Below are positions 7,900-18,071 of a stretch of DNA of 64,000 nt, one piece after another. Location: contig JAEWSH010000124.1 of the NCBI GenBank assembly GCA_023398375.1, forward strand, positions 1 to 64,000, read 5' to 3'. Source of the stretch: Bacillota bacterium (GTDB taxonomy: Bacteria > Bacillota > Clostridia > Lachnospirales > Lachnospiraceae). Numbering within the stretch: position 1 is the first letter of the stretch; every line of letters starts with the position of its first letter. The notes beneath the pieces were generated by a model. That model had not been told where the DNA came from. It made no database searches and saw nothing but the letters and a program-made list of their open reading frames with translations. Both the position numbers and the translations under genes were made by a program.

Positions 7900-9411
7900 A
7901 TGAAACGAAAGAAAAGTATATTAGGAACAGTTGTCTGGTTTCTCTTTACGATTTTTGTTGTATGTACAATTGGACAAACATTATATACAATGACAACCAT
8001 AATACCAGAAAGTTCATGGATTATGGAAGGACTGGTTCTTGGCTGTATTATAGTAGCTGCAGTATGTGCACTAATGGTTCTCAGAATGATAGCAGTCCAT
8101 GTACAGAAGAAATTTGTTATGACCGCAAAAAAATCTATTGTTTTGGATATCATTACAATTATCCTGTTATTGTGCGTTACCATTCTCAGCAGATTATATT
8201 ATTTGAATACCATCGATATGAATCAGGCAGAGAATTTATATTTTCAAATAGCTTCTGTAGGAACAGATAAATTAGTGTTTGATACAACAAATCATGCTGC
8301 TATTCTATATGTATACATATTATCTTTTTTACTTGCATTATTGGGAAATAAAATAAGTATATGCATTTATTTTCAATTACTCTTACAATGCATTACATTG
8401 CTGTTTACTTTTCTGGCGGTTCGTAACATAAGTGGAAAAATGACCGCTTTTACTGCAGCTTTGGTATTGGCAGTTTCTACTTCTTATAAAAGTTTTATGT
8501 TACCGTTGGCTCCCGAAAACTTACTGATTTGTATTTTTATGTTAGGTTTTTGGATGAGTAGTCTTTTATGGAAATACATGAATGTGAAGCAGACAACGAA
8601 AGTGTTTGATACCATATTATTTTTTATGGCAGGACTTTCAACATCTGCAATTATATATACTGATGTGACAGGATTCATTCTATTCGTTATGTCAGTAGCT
8701 GGAATTTTTATAAGTAATAAAAATACAGCAAAAGCAATCAAACACCCAATACTGCAGGCAGGCTGTTATATACTTGGTTCAATCGTTGGTATGGCTGCAT
8801 TGTTTGAGATAGAGGCAGTAACCTGCAAGGAATCATTTTTGCACATAATAGATCGATACATCAATTCTACGATAACGGTTACAATACATACTGTATCTGT
8901 TTTTCCATCTGTAATATTAGAAATATCGATCATCATGATTCTTATTGCAGGAATATGGTGCGTTCGCTACTGGCAGGCGGACTATGACGAGAATGTAATG
9001 TATATCCTTATGTTGATAGGAGCAGTTTGTATTAATATATGTTTTCAAACAAGCATTCATTATCATGTGTTTTTGATGTTTGCATGGATAATTATGTTAT
9101 CAGCTTCTTTAAAAAGTTTATGTAGCAAATATGGAAAGAAATCGGAGAATGAAACGGGTATTATTTTGTTGTCAAATCTGACAAAAGAGGAGCCTGCTTC
9201 GCGGATAGGAGATAAGTCTGAAATGAATGATGGGAAGAATGATAAAAAACAGAATGAGGTACAGGAAAAGCCAAATCTGATTCCGAATCCGCTGCCATTG
9301 CCCAGACAACACGAAAGAAAAGAAATGGATTATGCATTTGTGCCAGATGAGAATATGATGCATTACGATATTGAAGTGATTCAGGAAAATGATGATTTTG
9401 ATATTTCATGA
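7900..9411 (+). CDS. Polytopic membrane protein, GT-C glycosyltransferase-like
   Basis: A 503-residue protein with about eleven or twelve hydrophobic segments between residues 7 and 420, then a charged cytoplasmic tail of about 80 residues rich in Glu, Lys and Asn. The arrangement (a short loop with Asp and Glu after an early membrane segment, then many helices) recalls the PMT/ArnT-like GT-C glycosyltransferases, but I see no decisive catalytic motif. I chose the ATG at 7900, 14 bases after the metY stop; a longer frame from 7828 overlaps metY and is not supported. It is probably co-transcribed with metY and ends before a clear terminator. Function unknown. Confidence 0.6.
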   Translation: MKRKKSILGTVVWFLFTIFVVCTIGQTLYTMTTIIPESSWIMEGLVLGCIIVAAVCALMVLRMIAVHVQKKFVMTAKKSIVLDIITIILLLCVTILSRLYYLNTIDMNQAENLYFQIASVGTDKLVFDTTNHAAILYVYILSFLLALLGNKISICIYFQLLLQCITLLFTFLAVRNISGKMTAFTAALVLAVSTSYKSFMLPLAPENLLICIFMLGFWMSSLLWKYMNVKQTTKVFDTILFFMAGLSTSAIIYTDVTGFILFVMSVAGIFISNKNTAKAIKHPILQAGCYILGSIVGMAALFEIEAVTCKESFLHIIDRYINSTITVTIHTVSVFPSVILEISIIMILIAGIWCVRYWQADYDENVMYILMLIGAVCINICFQTSIHYHVFLMFAWIIMLSASLKSLCSKYGKKSENETGIILLSNLTKEEPASRIGDKSEMNDGKNDKKQNEVQEKPNLIPNPLPLPRQHERKEMDYAFVPDENMMHYDIEVIQENDDFDIS

Positions 9412-9444
9412 AGTAAGTATATTTTTCTTATTTTGACATATGAT

Positions 9445-9474
9445 AAAAAGGAACTCATAATGGGTTCCTTTTTG
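9445..9474 (+). terminator. Rho-independent terminator
   Basis: The stem GGAACTC/GGGTTCC with flanking A and T runs (AAAAAGG ... CCTTTTT) closes the transcript coming from the membrane-protein gene. Confidence 0.85.
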
Positions 9475-9528
9475 AGTATAGGCTAAAAGAATTATAATCA
9501 TATGTTGATAAACCAGGAGTGATAGTAT

Positions 9529-10263
9529 ATGGAAAATAGAGACGATAAAGAAAAAACTGGAAAAGAAGAAAAAAAGAAAGACGAAAAAATAACACATGAG
9601 GAACATCGGGATGAGCGGATTGAAGAATCTGGACAAGCAACATTGGATCAGAATAGAGAAAAGCACAAAATACATCTTTTAACAATTATAGGTGAAATTG
9701 AAGGGCATGATAATCTTGGAGGAAATTCCAAAGTTACAAAATATGAATTGGTACTGCCTCAGCTTGCAACGATAGAAGACAGCAATGAAATTGATGGAGT
9801 ATTAATATTATTGAATACAATGGGAGGAGATGTGGAGGCAGGACTAGCTATTGCAGAAATGATTGCATCATTGAGCAAACCAACGGTGTCTCTTGTACTA
9901 GGCGGAAGTCATTCCATAGGGGTTCCAATAGCAGTCAGCACCACAGAATCCTTTATCGTTCCGTCAGGGACAATGGTAATTCATCCTGTGCGAATGAGCG
10001 GAACTGTAATCGGTGCACCCCAGACATTTGCTTATTTCAGACAAATGCAGAACAGAATTAAAGATTTTGTATGTAACCATTGTAATATTATTCCGGATAG
10101 GTTCGAGGAACTGATGATGGAGACGGAAGTATTAAGCAAAGATGTCGGAAGCATACTGGTGGGAAAAGAAGCAGTAAAGGAAGGCATCATAACGCATGTG
10201 GGAGGAATGAAGGAAGCGATTAAGAGACTTCATGAATTGATTGAGCTTCAGAAGGAAAACTAA
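9529..10263 (+). CDS. tepA: TepA-like ClpP-fold serine protease
   Basis: Member of the ClpP/crotonase fold; Bacillus TepA (YmfB) was linked to protein translocation and spore development. The first 45 residues are very charged (Lys, Glu) and probably disordered. The protease core has LLNTMGGDVEAGLAIAEMI, GGSHSIGVPIA with Ser129 as likely nucleophile, and MVIHPVR with His152. Length is 244 residues. The position just upstream of ftsK/spoIIIE is the conserved neighbourhood of tepA in Firmicutes. Substrate is unknown. Confidence 0.85.
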   Translation: MENRDDKEKTGKEEKKKDEKITHEEHRDERIEESGQATLDQNREKHKIHLLTIIGEIEGHDNLGGNSKVTKYELVLPQLATIEDSNEIDGVLILLNTMGGDVEAGLAIAEMIASLSKPTVSLVLGGSHSIGVPIAVSTTESFIVPSGTMVIHPVRMSGTVIGAPQTFAYFRQMQNRIKDFVCNHCNIIPDRFEELMMETEVLSKDVGSILVGKEAVKEGIITHVGGMKEAIKRLHELIELQKEN

Positions 10264-10267
10264 GAGG

Positions 10268-10296
10268 ATGACATTTTCAAATTTCAATGGTATACT
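10268..10296 (+). promoter_or_regulatory. Putative promoter for ftsK
   Basis: ATGACA (10268-10273), 17-base spacer and TATACT (10291-10296), 50 bases before the ftsK start. Confidence 0.55.
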
Positions 10297-10345
10297 AAAT
10301 AATTATGACTATCCGAATAATGAAAAGTAATGGGGGTAGAAAGTT

Positions 10346-13054
10346 ATGGCAACACGTTCGGGAAGAAAGCCTGGACCTAAAAAAAAGACGCAGGGTCGTA
10401 CATCAAATAGAGGAAGTAATAGAAGAAACAGCAGAGCAAAAGAAATAAACAGTGAAATTCAAAATGAAATTATACTCATTGTGATTCTCGCAATCGCAAT
10501 TTTACTATTTTTATGTAATTTTGGATTGGTTGGGTCTGTCGGGAATATAATAAGAAGTATCATGTTCGGTATTTTTGGACTGACGGCTTATATTGTTCCG
10601 ATATTAGTATTTGTGGCAGTTGCCTTTGGTATATCGAACCGGGGAAACTATTTTGCATCAATGAAACTGATTGCCGGTGTGATATTATTTTTACTGACAG
10701 GAGTCATATGTGAATTGTTCAGCGGTAGTTTAAGTGCCGCTGATGCTACATATAATATAACTGCTATCTACAAGGCAAGCAGTTCCAGCGGAAATGGCGG
10801 TGGTGTGATCGGCGGCTCAATTGCCTTTGCTATGGTTCATTTTCTGGATGTAGTTGGAACAATACTTGTAATAACCGTACTCGGTATTGTCTGTGCAGTT
10901 GCAATAACAGAAAAGTCATTCCTTGGAAGTGTAAAAAAAGGCAGTCAAAGAGTATATGAATCAGCGCGGGAAGACGTAGCGAGAAAAAGACAGACAGCCA
11001 TCAAACGACAGGAAGAAAGAGAAATCAGGCGTGAAAAAGAGGAACAAGAACGTCTGCTCCGCATGGATAATAAAGTATCCGGTGTTATGATGGACACGAC
11101 ATTGGATAAAAAGAATGAAAAAATGCATGAAAAAGAGGACATGCATGAAGTTATCCTTCCTACGTCAGAGGAAAAGGCAGAGAGTACAAAAACTGACTTA
11201 GTGGAGAAAGCAGCTCAAAAAGAAGACGTATTTGATTTTGACAAAATACATATCAGCGGAATCTATCATGAAAAAGAAGTTGGAACAGAAAAACATATGA
11301 TAACTATGCCGCATGCGATCATGAGCCCGGAGCCGGAGATTGCTATTCACAGGGAACTTTTACCGCTTGAAAAAGCGGATATTCATGAAATCCATTCAGA
11401 ACCAATACAACCACAGGAAGAATCATTGTTCATAGGGCAAAATCCTAATAAGGAACAGAAAGATGATATTTCGTCATTGAAAGAGCTTCCAGTCGCAAAG
11501 CCTGTGAAAAGCCCGGAGGGATTAAAGCCGGAAGAATCTCAGATTGCTGCCGATATACATAAAATGGAAAAGAAAATTCCTAAAAAATATATTTTCCCAC
11601 CAATCTCATTGCTGAAACAGGGGCAGCACAAATCCGGGGATTCTACAAAGCTGCTGAAGGAGACGGCAATGCGTTTACAGCAGACATTACATACATTTGG
11701 CGTTAAGGTAACGATCACTGATATTAGTCAGGGACCTTCTGTCACGCGTTATGAATTGCAGCCGGAGCAAGGTGTCAAGGTGAGTAAAATTGTAGGATTG
11801 ACAGATGATATCAAACTCAATCTTGCAGCAACAGATATCCGTATTGAGGCACCTATACCGGGAAAAGCAGCAATTGGTATTGAAGTACCAAATAAGGAAA
11901 ACAGTATGGTAGCATTAAGAGATCTGTTGGATTCTACAGAATTCAAATCTTTTCAATCCAATATTGCATTTGCAGTCGGAAAAGATATCGGAGGGCAGAC
12001 GATTGTCTCAGATATTGCCAAGATGCCGCATATGTTAATAGCGGGATCGACCGGTTCTGGTAAATCGGTATGCATTAATACATTAATTATGAGTATTTTA
12101 TATAAATCACATCCAGATGATGTGAAGATGATCATGGTCGATCCAAAGGTGGTTGAACTAAGCGTATATAATGGAATCCCTCATTTATTAATTCCGGTGG
12201 TTACAGATCCGAAAAAAGCTGCGGCTGCACTTCACTGGGGCGTTGCAGAAATGACTGACCGATATAAGAAGTTCGCTGATTATAATGTACGTGATTTAAA
12301 AGGCTATAATAGAATGGTCGAAAACATGATGAAAAAAGGAGAAACAGATGTACCAGCTAAGATGCCGCAGATAGTTATCATTGTGGATGAGCTTGCAGAC
12401 CTTATGATGGTCGCACCGGGAGAAGTGGAAGAATCTATCTGCCGTCTGGCACAGCTCGCAAGAGCTGCTGGTATCCATCTGATCATAGCAACCCAGAGAC
12501 CTTCTGTAGATGTTATTACAGGATTGATTAAGGCAAATATGCCAAGCCGTGTAGCATTTGCAGTATCCAGTGGTGTAGATTCCAGAACGATTCTGGATAT
12601 GAACGGTGCTGAAAAATTACTTGGTAAAGGAGATATGTTATTTTACCCACAAGGATATACAAAACCTGCACGTATCCAGGGCGCATTTGTTTCTGACAAG
12701 GAAGTTTCTGATGTAGTTGATTTCCTAAAGAACCAGGCGATTGGTAACGTATACAGTGAAGATATAGAAGAGAAAATAGCCAGTATAGATTCTTCAGCGG
12801 TAGGAGGCATGGGCGCAGGTTCAGTAGATGAAAAAGATGCCTATTTTGTGGAAGCAGGAAAATTTATTATTGAGAAAGAGAAAGCTTCTATAGGAATGCT
12901 GCAAAGAGTATTTAAAATAGGGTTCAACAGAGCAGCCAGGATTATGGATCAATTGGCGGATGCGGGTGTTGTAGGCGAAGAAGAAGGAACCAAACCCAGA
13001 AAAGTATTGATGAGTTTGGAACAATTTGAAAGTTATATTGAAGAATCGGTTTAG
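10346..13054 (+). CDS. ftsK: FtsK/SpoIIIE DNA translocase
   Basis: Septal DNA pump that moves chromosome through the closing septum or into the forespore. The 902 residues divide into a basic N-terminus, four membrane segments (about 45-190), a charged linker (200-420), the alpha/beta motor (about 430-780) and a winged-helix gamma domain (about 840-902, SIGMLQRVFKIGFNRAAR), which reads DNA orientation signals. The Walker A motif AGSTGSGKS is near residue 567 and Walker B IVIIVDELADLMM near 676. Downstream of tepA as in Bacillus ymfB-spoIIIE. Whether it works in division, sporulation or both cannot be told from sequence. Confidence 0.96.
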   Translation: MATRSGRKPGPKKKTQGRTSNRGSNRRNSRAKEINSEIQNEIILIVILAIAILLFLCNFGLVGSVGNIIRSIMFGIFGLTAYIVPILVFVAVAFGISNRGNYFASMKLIAGVILFLLTGVICELFSGSLSAADATYNITAIYKASSSSGNGGGVIGGSIAFAMVHFLDVVGTILVITVLGIVCAVAITEKSFLGSVKKGSQRVYESAREDVARKRQTAIKRQEEREIRREKEEQERLLRMDNKVSGVMMDTTLDKKNEKMHEKEDMHEVILPTSEEKAESTKTDLVEKAAQKEDVFDFDKIHISGIYHEKEVGTEKHMITMPHAIMSPEPEIAIHRELLPLEKADIHEIHSEPIQPQEESLFIGQNPNKEQKDDISSLKELPVAKPVKSPEGLKPEESQIAADIHKMEKKIPKKYIFPPISLLKQGQHKSGDSTKLLKETAMRLQQTLHTFGVKVTITDISQGPSVTRYELQPEQGVKVSKIVGLTDDIKLNLAATDIRIEAPIPGKAAIGIEVPNKENSMVALRDLLDSTEFKSFQSNIAFAVGKDIGGQTIVSDIAKMPHMLIAGSTGSGKSVCINTLIMSILYKSHPDDVKMIMVDPKVVELSVYNGIPHLLIPVVTDPKKAAAALHWGVAEMTDRYKKFADYNVRDLKGYNRMVENMMKKGETDVPAKMPQIVIIVDELADLMMVAPGEVEESICRLAQLARAAGIHLIIATQRPSVDVITGLIKANMPSRVAFAVSSGVDSRTILDMNGAEKLLGKGDMLFYPQGYTKPARIQGAFVSDKEVSDVVDFLKNQAIGNVYSEDIEEKIASIDSSAVGGMGAGSVDEKDAYFVEAGKFIIEKEKASIGMLQRVFKIGFNRAARIMDQLADAGVVGEEEGTKPRKVLMSLEQFESYIEESV

Positions 13055-13089
13055 TTCATTTTACCAGACACAATGAGGAGGAATAAGTT

Positions 13090-14760
13090 ATGAAAACAGA
13101 CATTCAAATCGCACAGGAAGCAGTTATGAAGCCAATTACAGAAATTGCAGAAAGCATTGGTATTCAATCAGATGAATTGGAGATGTACGGTAAATATAAA
13201 GCAAAGCTTTCCGATGAATGTATGCATAGGGTAAGTCAAAATGAAAACGGGAAGTTGATTTTGGTAACTGCAATTAATCCAACACCAGCAGGTGAAGGAA
13301 AGACTACGACAAGTGTAGGACTTGGAGAGGCCTTTGGTAAGCTTGGGAAAAAAGCGATTATTGCGTTGCGGGAACCTTCTTTGGGACCCTGTTTTGGTAT
13401 AAAGGGCGGTGCGGCTGGAGGAGGATATGCACAAGTCGTTCCGATGGAGGATTTGAATCTGCATTTTACCGGTGATTTTCATGCAATAACCTCAGCAAAT
13501 AATTTATTGGCAGCACTATTGGATAACCATATCCAGCAGGGGAATGATTTACAAATCGATACAAGACAAGTTGTGTGGAAAAGATGTCTGGATATGAATG
13601 ACAGAGTACTTCGTAATATTGTGGTAGGACTTGGTAATAAAACGGACGGAGTGGTAAGAGAAGATCATTTTGTAATTACAGTAGCATCCGAGATTATGGC
13701 TGTATTATGTCTTGCTAAGGATATGAATGATCTAAAGGAAAGACTGGGAAAAATGGTGGTTGCCTATAACTTTGAGGGAAAACCGGTAACTGCCTCAGAA
13801 TTAAATGCAGTCGGCTCTATGGCAGCATTATTAAAAGATGCAATGAAACCAAATATCATTCAAACATTAGAATATACACCGGCATTTGTCCACGGTGGAC
13901 CATTTGCCAATATTGCGCATGGATGTAATAGTGTCAGAGCTACACAGGCAGCTATGAAAATGGCAGATTATGTGATAACGGAAGCTGGTTTTGGCGCTGA
14001 TCTGGGAGCGGAAAAATTCTTTGACATCAAGTGCCGTATGACAGGACTTCGTCCGGATGCCGTAGTACTGGTCGCTACGATTCGTGCATTAAAATATAAT
14101 GGTGGGGTAGCAAAGGCGGACCTGAGTCAGGAAAATTTGGCAGCCTTAAGGAAAGGCATTGTAAATTTGGAAAGACATATTGAAAATTTACAAAAATATA
14201 AAGTACCAGTGATTGTGACTTTGAATTCTTTTATTACCGATACAAAGGAAGAAATCGCATTTGTTCAGGATTTTTGCGAAAGGAACAATTGTGATTTTGC
14301 CATTTCGGAAGTTTGGGAAAAAGGTGGAGAAGGCGGTATTGAACTTGCAAATGCAGTGCTTCATACGCTTGAAACAAAGAAAAGTGAATTTGAAGTATTA
14401 TATAAAGATGAGTTACCGTTAAAAGAAAAAATAAAAATTGTTGCAAAAGAAATCTATGGTGCAAGAGGGGTACAATTTGCTCCGGCTGCAAATAAACAAT
14501 TATCTAAGCTGGAAGAATTGGGATTTGGGAATTTTCCGGTCTGTATGGCTAAAACACAATACTCTTTGTCAGATGATCCGGCACTTCTTGGCAGACCGGA
14601 GGACTTTGAGATTACTGTCAGGGAAGCTTATGTATCTGCCGGCGCAGGTTTTGTCGTGGTTCTGACAGGAGCAGTCATGACAATGCCCGGATTACCAAAG
14701 GTTCCGGCAGCGAATAGTATAGATGTTAATGAAGAAGGCGTAATTACAGGATTGTTTTAA
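13090..14760 (+). CDS. fhs: Formate-tetrahydrofolate ligase
   Basis: Makes 10-formyl-THF from formate, THF and ATP: the first folate step of the methyl branch of the Wood-Ljungdahl pathway and a source of one-carbon units. Typical length of 556 residues; the nucleotide loop TPAGEGKTT lies near residue 66, followed by LREPSLGPCFGIKGGAAGGGYAQV and HFTGDFHAI, all family signatures. Strong AGGAGG site. It is followed after 14 bases by folD, forming a one-carbon pair. No other genes of the pathway are in the window, so acetogenesis cannot be claimed. Confidence 0.97.
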   Translation: MKTDIQIAQEAVMKPITEIAESIGIQSDELEMYGKYKAKLSDECMHRVSQNENGKLILVTAINPTPAGEGKTTTSVGLGEAFGKLGKKAIIALREPSLGPCFGIKGGAAGGGYAQVVPMEDLNLHFTGDFHAITSANNLLAALLDNHIQQGNDLQIDTRQVVWKRCLDMNDRVLRNIVVGLGNKTDGVVREDHFVITVASEIMAVLCLAKDMNDLKERLGKMVVAYNFEGKPVTASELNAVGSMAALLKDAMKPNIIQTLEYTPAFVHGGPFANIAHGCNSVRATQAAMKMADYVITEAGFGADLGAEKFFDIKCRMTGLRPDAVVLVATIRALKYNGGVAKADLSQENLAALRKGIVNLERHIENLQKYKVPVIVTLNSFITDTKEEIAFVQDFCERNNCDFAISEVWEKGGEGGIELANAVLHTLETKKSEFEVLYKDELPLKEKIKIVAKEIYGARGVQFAPAANKQLSKLEELGFGNFPVCMAKTQYSLSDDPALLGRPEDFEITVREAYVSAGAGFVVVLTGAVMTMPGLPKVPAANSIDVNEEGVITGLF

Positions 14761-14774
14761 GATGGGAGCAGTAT

Positions 14775-15617
14775 ATGACAAAAATAATAGATGGAAAAGC
14801 GATATCTTCCCAAATAAAAGATGAATTAAAGATAAAAGTTTCGGAATTGAATAAGGAAGGCAAAGAAATTTCACTGGCGGTTATTCAGGTCGGAAAAGAT
14901 CCGGCTTCCAGTGTTTATGTAAATAATAAAAAAAAGGCATGTGAATTTATTGGAATCCACTCTTTGTCTTATGAATTGGAAGAAGATACGACAGAAGGCA
15001 AATTACTGGATATCATTGCCGAATTAAATAAAAGGACAGATGTAAATGGAATTTTGGTACAACTTCCGTTACCAAAGCATATTGATGAAGATAAAGTAAT
15101 AAAAGCAATTGATCCTAAAAAGGACGTAGATGGATTCCATCCGCAAAGTGTCGGGGCATTATGTATCGGACAACCCGGTTTTATATCCTGTACACCAGCC
15201 GGAATCATTCAATTATGCAAACGTTCTGGAATTGAAATTGCTGGAAAAGAATGTGTGGTCATTGGGAGAAGTAATATTGTCGGGAAGCCAATGGGGATTC
15301 TGTTGCTTCGCGAAAATGGTACGGTCACAATTACGCACTCTAAAACAAAGGAATTAAAAGAAGTATGTAAAAGAGCGGATATTCTGGTGGCTGCAATCGG
15401 CAAGCCTAAGATGATCACAAAAGAATATGTCAAAGAAGGAGCAGTCGTAATTGATGTAGGGATACATAGAAATGAAGATAATAAATTATGCGGCGATGTT
15501 GATTATGATAATGTAGCACCAATTTGCAGTGCAATTACACCAGTTCCTGGCGGAGTAGGACCAATGACAATTGCAATGTTAATGCATAATTGTGTAGAAT
15601 CTGTCAATTTGCAGTAG
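14775..15617 (+). CDS. folD: Methylene-THF dehydrogenase / methenyl-THF cyclohydrolase
   Basis: Bifunctional enzyme that interconverts 10-formyl-, methenyl- and methylene-THF with NAD(P). Length 280 residues. The catalytic lysine segment SVYVNNKKKACE (about residues 44-55), VQLPLPKHI, the DVDGFHP loop, the Rossmann motif VIGRSNIVGKP and the C-terminal PGGVGPMT are present. The ribosome binding site GATGGGAG belongs to the AGATNGGAG context that recurs in the window. It follows fhs closely and works directly on its product. Confidence 0.97.
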   Translation: MTKIIDGKAISSQIKDELKIKVSELNKEGKEISLAVIQVGKDPASSVYVNNKKKACEFIGIHSLSYELEEDTTEGKLLDIIAELNKRTDVNGILVQLPLPKHIDEDKVIKAIDPKKDVDGFHPQSVGALCIGQPGFISCTPAGIIQLCKRSGIEIAGKECVVIGRSNIVGKPMGILLLRENGTVTITHSKTKELKEVCKRADILVAAIGKPKMITKEYVKEGAVVIDVGIHRNEDNKLCGDVDYDNVAPICSAITPVPGGVGPMTIAMLMHNCVESVNLQ

Positions 15618-15658
15618 TGAATCAGGCAGGTTGAGAGATCATAGATGGAGTAAATGGT

Positions 15659-17086
15659 ATGAAATGTCCCAAATGCGGAAAAGAATTAAAAGATGGTCAG
15701 TTGTACTGTGAAGAATGTGGAAATGAGATACGGATCGTTCCGGATTTTGAGCCTGAATTTGAACTTGAAATTCATGAAACATTATCTGGACTTGCAGAAG
15801 AAATAGTGGTTCAAGATAAGGATGATGATATCGCAGAAAAAATAAAAACTAAAACATGGTATCAAAGGATCAGGAATGGAAAACATTTTTCAGTAATTGG
15901 GGTGATACTTACAATGCTGTTCGTTTTTCTTTCGGTTTTTGCCGGTATTTCTACATATCAATACAATTCATATAATTTTCAGACTAATAAGGCCATTCAA
16001 TTTGCAAAAACAAAGAATTATGTACGGGCGATACTATATATGAAACGAGCATTGTCTATCAGTAATGAAGATGAAACAGGCACATTATTATTGGCTGACT
16101 ACTATAATAAAGATGGGCAGACAGAGAATGCAGTTATAACTCTGCAAGATTATATCACAACGTATGATGATAATGAAGATGCATACCGTATGTTAATTAA
16201 TATCTATGAGAGCAGTAAGGATTATGAGGCAATTAATGACCTGCTATTAGATTGCGAAGACGAGAATATCGTGATGCAGTTTAATTCTTATGTAGCGTTT
16301 CCACCGGAATTCAGTCTTCAGGAAGAGACCTATGATCAAGTAGTTCCTTTAAAATTAAGTGCAAATACAACCGGAAAGATATATTATACAATGGATGGTA
16401 AAGAGCCGACCAAAACAAGTGATGAGTATACAGCACCTATTTTTTTGGAAAAGGGAGAATATGTAATCAAAGCTATCTTCATCAATCAGAATGGTATGGT
16501 CAGTAACTGTGCAGAAAAAAAGTTTACGATTGAAGTAATGACACCTTTGCAACCAGAAGTAAATCTTTACAGCGGTGTATATAATTATCCTCAGACAATT
16601 GAAGTGGATAATCAGGGATATGGAAAAACATATTATACAACGGATGGAACAGTGCCCACAAAGGACAGTATAGAATACAAAGGTCCGATTTATATGCCAT
16701 TAGGAGAAAGCAGATATCAATTTATTACCTATGGAGAAGATGGATCGACGAGTGAGATAACAGAAAGAATCTATGAATTGAAATTGAACCGTGTAAATAT
16801 CAAGGCACAGGATGCAATCAACGCAACGACACTATTTTTGTTTGAGAATAATTATATTACAGATGTGCAAGGACATTTGAGTAATGCGGAGGGGCGGTAT
16901 ATTTATACATGCAATACAGCAATTACGGTAAGCGGAGTTACTTATTATCTGGTGGTGGAAAGTTATGTAGATATTATGGATACGCAGGTAAAGACCGGTA
17001 ATCAGATTGCTGTAAATGCAATGACAGGAGCTATAAACAAGGCGGAATTAGATGCAAAAGGTAATTATACCGTTGTGCCTTTCTAA
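15659..17086 (+). CDS. Zinc-ribbon, TPR and chitobiase-type beta-repeat membrane protein
   Basis: A 475-residue protein of unknown role. Residues 1-22 form a zinc ribbon (CPKCG and CEECG). One membrane segment lies at about 78-98, so the rest is probably outside the cell. A TPR-like helical region follows (about 105-210), then two CHB_HEX_C-type repeats: GKIYYTMDGKEPT near 239 and GKTYYTTDGTVPT near 321, both with the usual YYTxDGxxPT motif. The C-terminal 90 residues are not recognised. Such proteins are common in Lachnospiraceae. It starts 41 bases after folD with an AGATGGAG site and may share its transcript. Confidence 0.75.
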   Translation: MKCPKCGKELKDGQLYCEECGNEIRIVPDFEPEFELEIHETLSGLAEEIVVQDKDDDIAEKIKTKTWYQRIRNGKHFSVIGVILTMLFVFLSVFAGISTYQYNSYNFQTNKAIQFAKTKNYVRAILYMKRALSISNEDETGTLLLADYYNKDGQTENAVITLQDYITTYDDNEDAYRMLINIYESSKDYEAINDLLLDCEDENIVMQFNSYVAFPPEFSLQEETYDQVVPLKLSANTTGKIYYTMDGKEPTKTSDEYTAPIFLEKGEYVIKAIFINQNGMVSNCAEKKFTIEVMTPLQPEVNLYSGVYNYPQTIEVDNQGYGKTYYTTDGTVPTKDSIEYKGPIYMPLGESRYQFITYGEDGSTSEITERIYELKLNRVNIKAQDAINATTLFLFENNYITDVQGHLSNAEGRYIYTCNTAITVSGVTYYLVVESYVDIMDTQVKTGNQIAVNAMTGAINKAELDAKGNYTVVPF

Positions 17087-17112
17087 TTCTTGTATTGCAT
17101 TTTTATTGAAAT

Positions 17113-17138
17113 TACCTTATCATTAGCAATGATAGGTA
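17113..17138 (+). other. Intergenic hairpin before nfnA
   Basis: TACCTTATCATT pairs with AATGATAGGTA across a 3-base loop, with one bulged base. No T-run follows, so it is not a clear terminator; it may mark the end of the previous transcript or an operator. Confidence 0.3.
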
Positions 17139-17180
17139 TATGGACAGTTTTACTGTATGGAAGAATTTAGGAGGATAAAA

Positions 17181-18071
17181 ATGTATCAAATTATAAGAAC
17201 TGAGGAACTGACGAAAAATATTTTTCTGATGGAAGTTGAAGCAAAAAGAGCTGCAAAATCATGTCAGCCAGGTCAATTTGTCATTGTCAGAACAGATGAC
17301 GACAGTGAGAGGATTCCATTGACTATTTGTGACTATGATAGAGAAAAGGGAACTGTAACAATTGTATTTCAGATTGTCGGATCCAGTACAGCTTACATGT
17401 CTACCTTAAAAGCAGGGGATACTTTTGCTGATTTTGTAGGTCCTTTGGGATGTCCTTCTGAACTGGTAACAGATGATTTTGAAACTGTCAAAAAAAAGAA
17501 GATTTTATTTGTAGCGGGAGGCGTCGGAACGGCACCTGTTTATCCACAAGTAAAATGGCTGCATCAGCATGGTATCGATGCTGATGTTATTGTTGGAGCC
17601 AAATCAAAAGATATCCTTATACTAGAAAAAGAAATGAAAGCTGTTGCAGGCAATTTATATATTACGACAGATGATGGTTCGTATGGAAGACATGGTCTTG
17701 TAACAAAAGTGATTGAAGATCTTGTGGAACAAGAAGGAAAACAATATGACGTATGTATTGCAATCGGACCAATGATCATGATGAAATTCGCTTGTATGAC
17801 TACTAAGAAGTTGAATATTCCAACTGTTATCAGTCTAAATCCTATTATGGTTGATGGTACAGGTATGTGTGGTGCCTGTCGTGTTACCGTTGGTGGCGAA
17901 GTTAAATTTGCATGTGTAGATGGACCGGAGTTTGATGGACATAAGGTTGATTTTGATCAGGCAATGAAACGTCAGCAAATGTATAAAACAAAAGAGGGCA
18001 GAGATTTCTTAGAAGTACAAGAAGGCGATACACATCATGGCGGATGTGGAAATTGCGGAGGTGATAACTAG
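17181..18071 (+). CDS. nfnA: NfnA-type ferredoxin-NADP+ reductase small subunit
   Basis: FAD and [2Fe-2S] subunit of the NADH-dependent reduced ferredoxin:NADP+ oxidoreductase; the family is also annotated as sulfide dehydrogenase beta subunit. Length 296 residues. The N-terminal FAD domain has RIPLTICDYD, then the NAD-binding part VAGGVGTAPVYPQVKWL. The C-terminal cysteine segment MCGACRVTVGG with a later FACVDGPEFDGH supplies the [2Fe-2S] ligands, and the tail ends in HHGGCGNCGGDN. I chose the ATG at 17181, seven bases after AGGAGG. It overlaps nfnB by one base. Together they balance NADH, NADPH and ferredoxin pools by flavin bifurcation. Confidence 0.9.
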   Translation: MYQIIRTEELTKNIFLMEVEAKRAAKSCQPGQFVIVRTDDDSERIPLTICDYDREKGTVTIVFQIVGSSTAYMSTLKAGDTFADFVGPLGCPSELVTDDFETVKKKKILFVAGGVGTAPVYPQVKWLHQHGIDADVIVGAKSKDILILEKEMKAVAGNLYITTDDGSYGRHGLVTKVIEDLVEQEGKQYDVCIAIGPMIMMKFACMTTKKLNIPTVISLNPIMVDGTGMCGACRVTVGGEVKFACVDGPEFDGHKVDFDQAMKRQQMYKTKEGRDFLEVQEGDTHHGGCGNCGGDN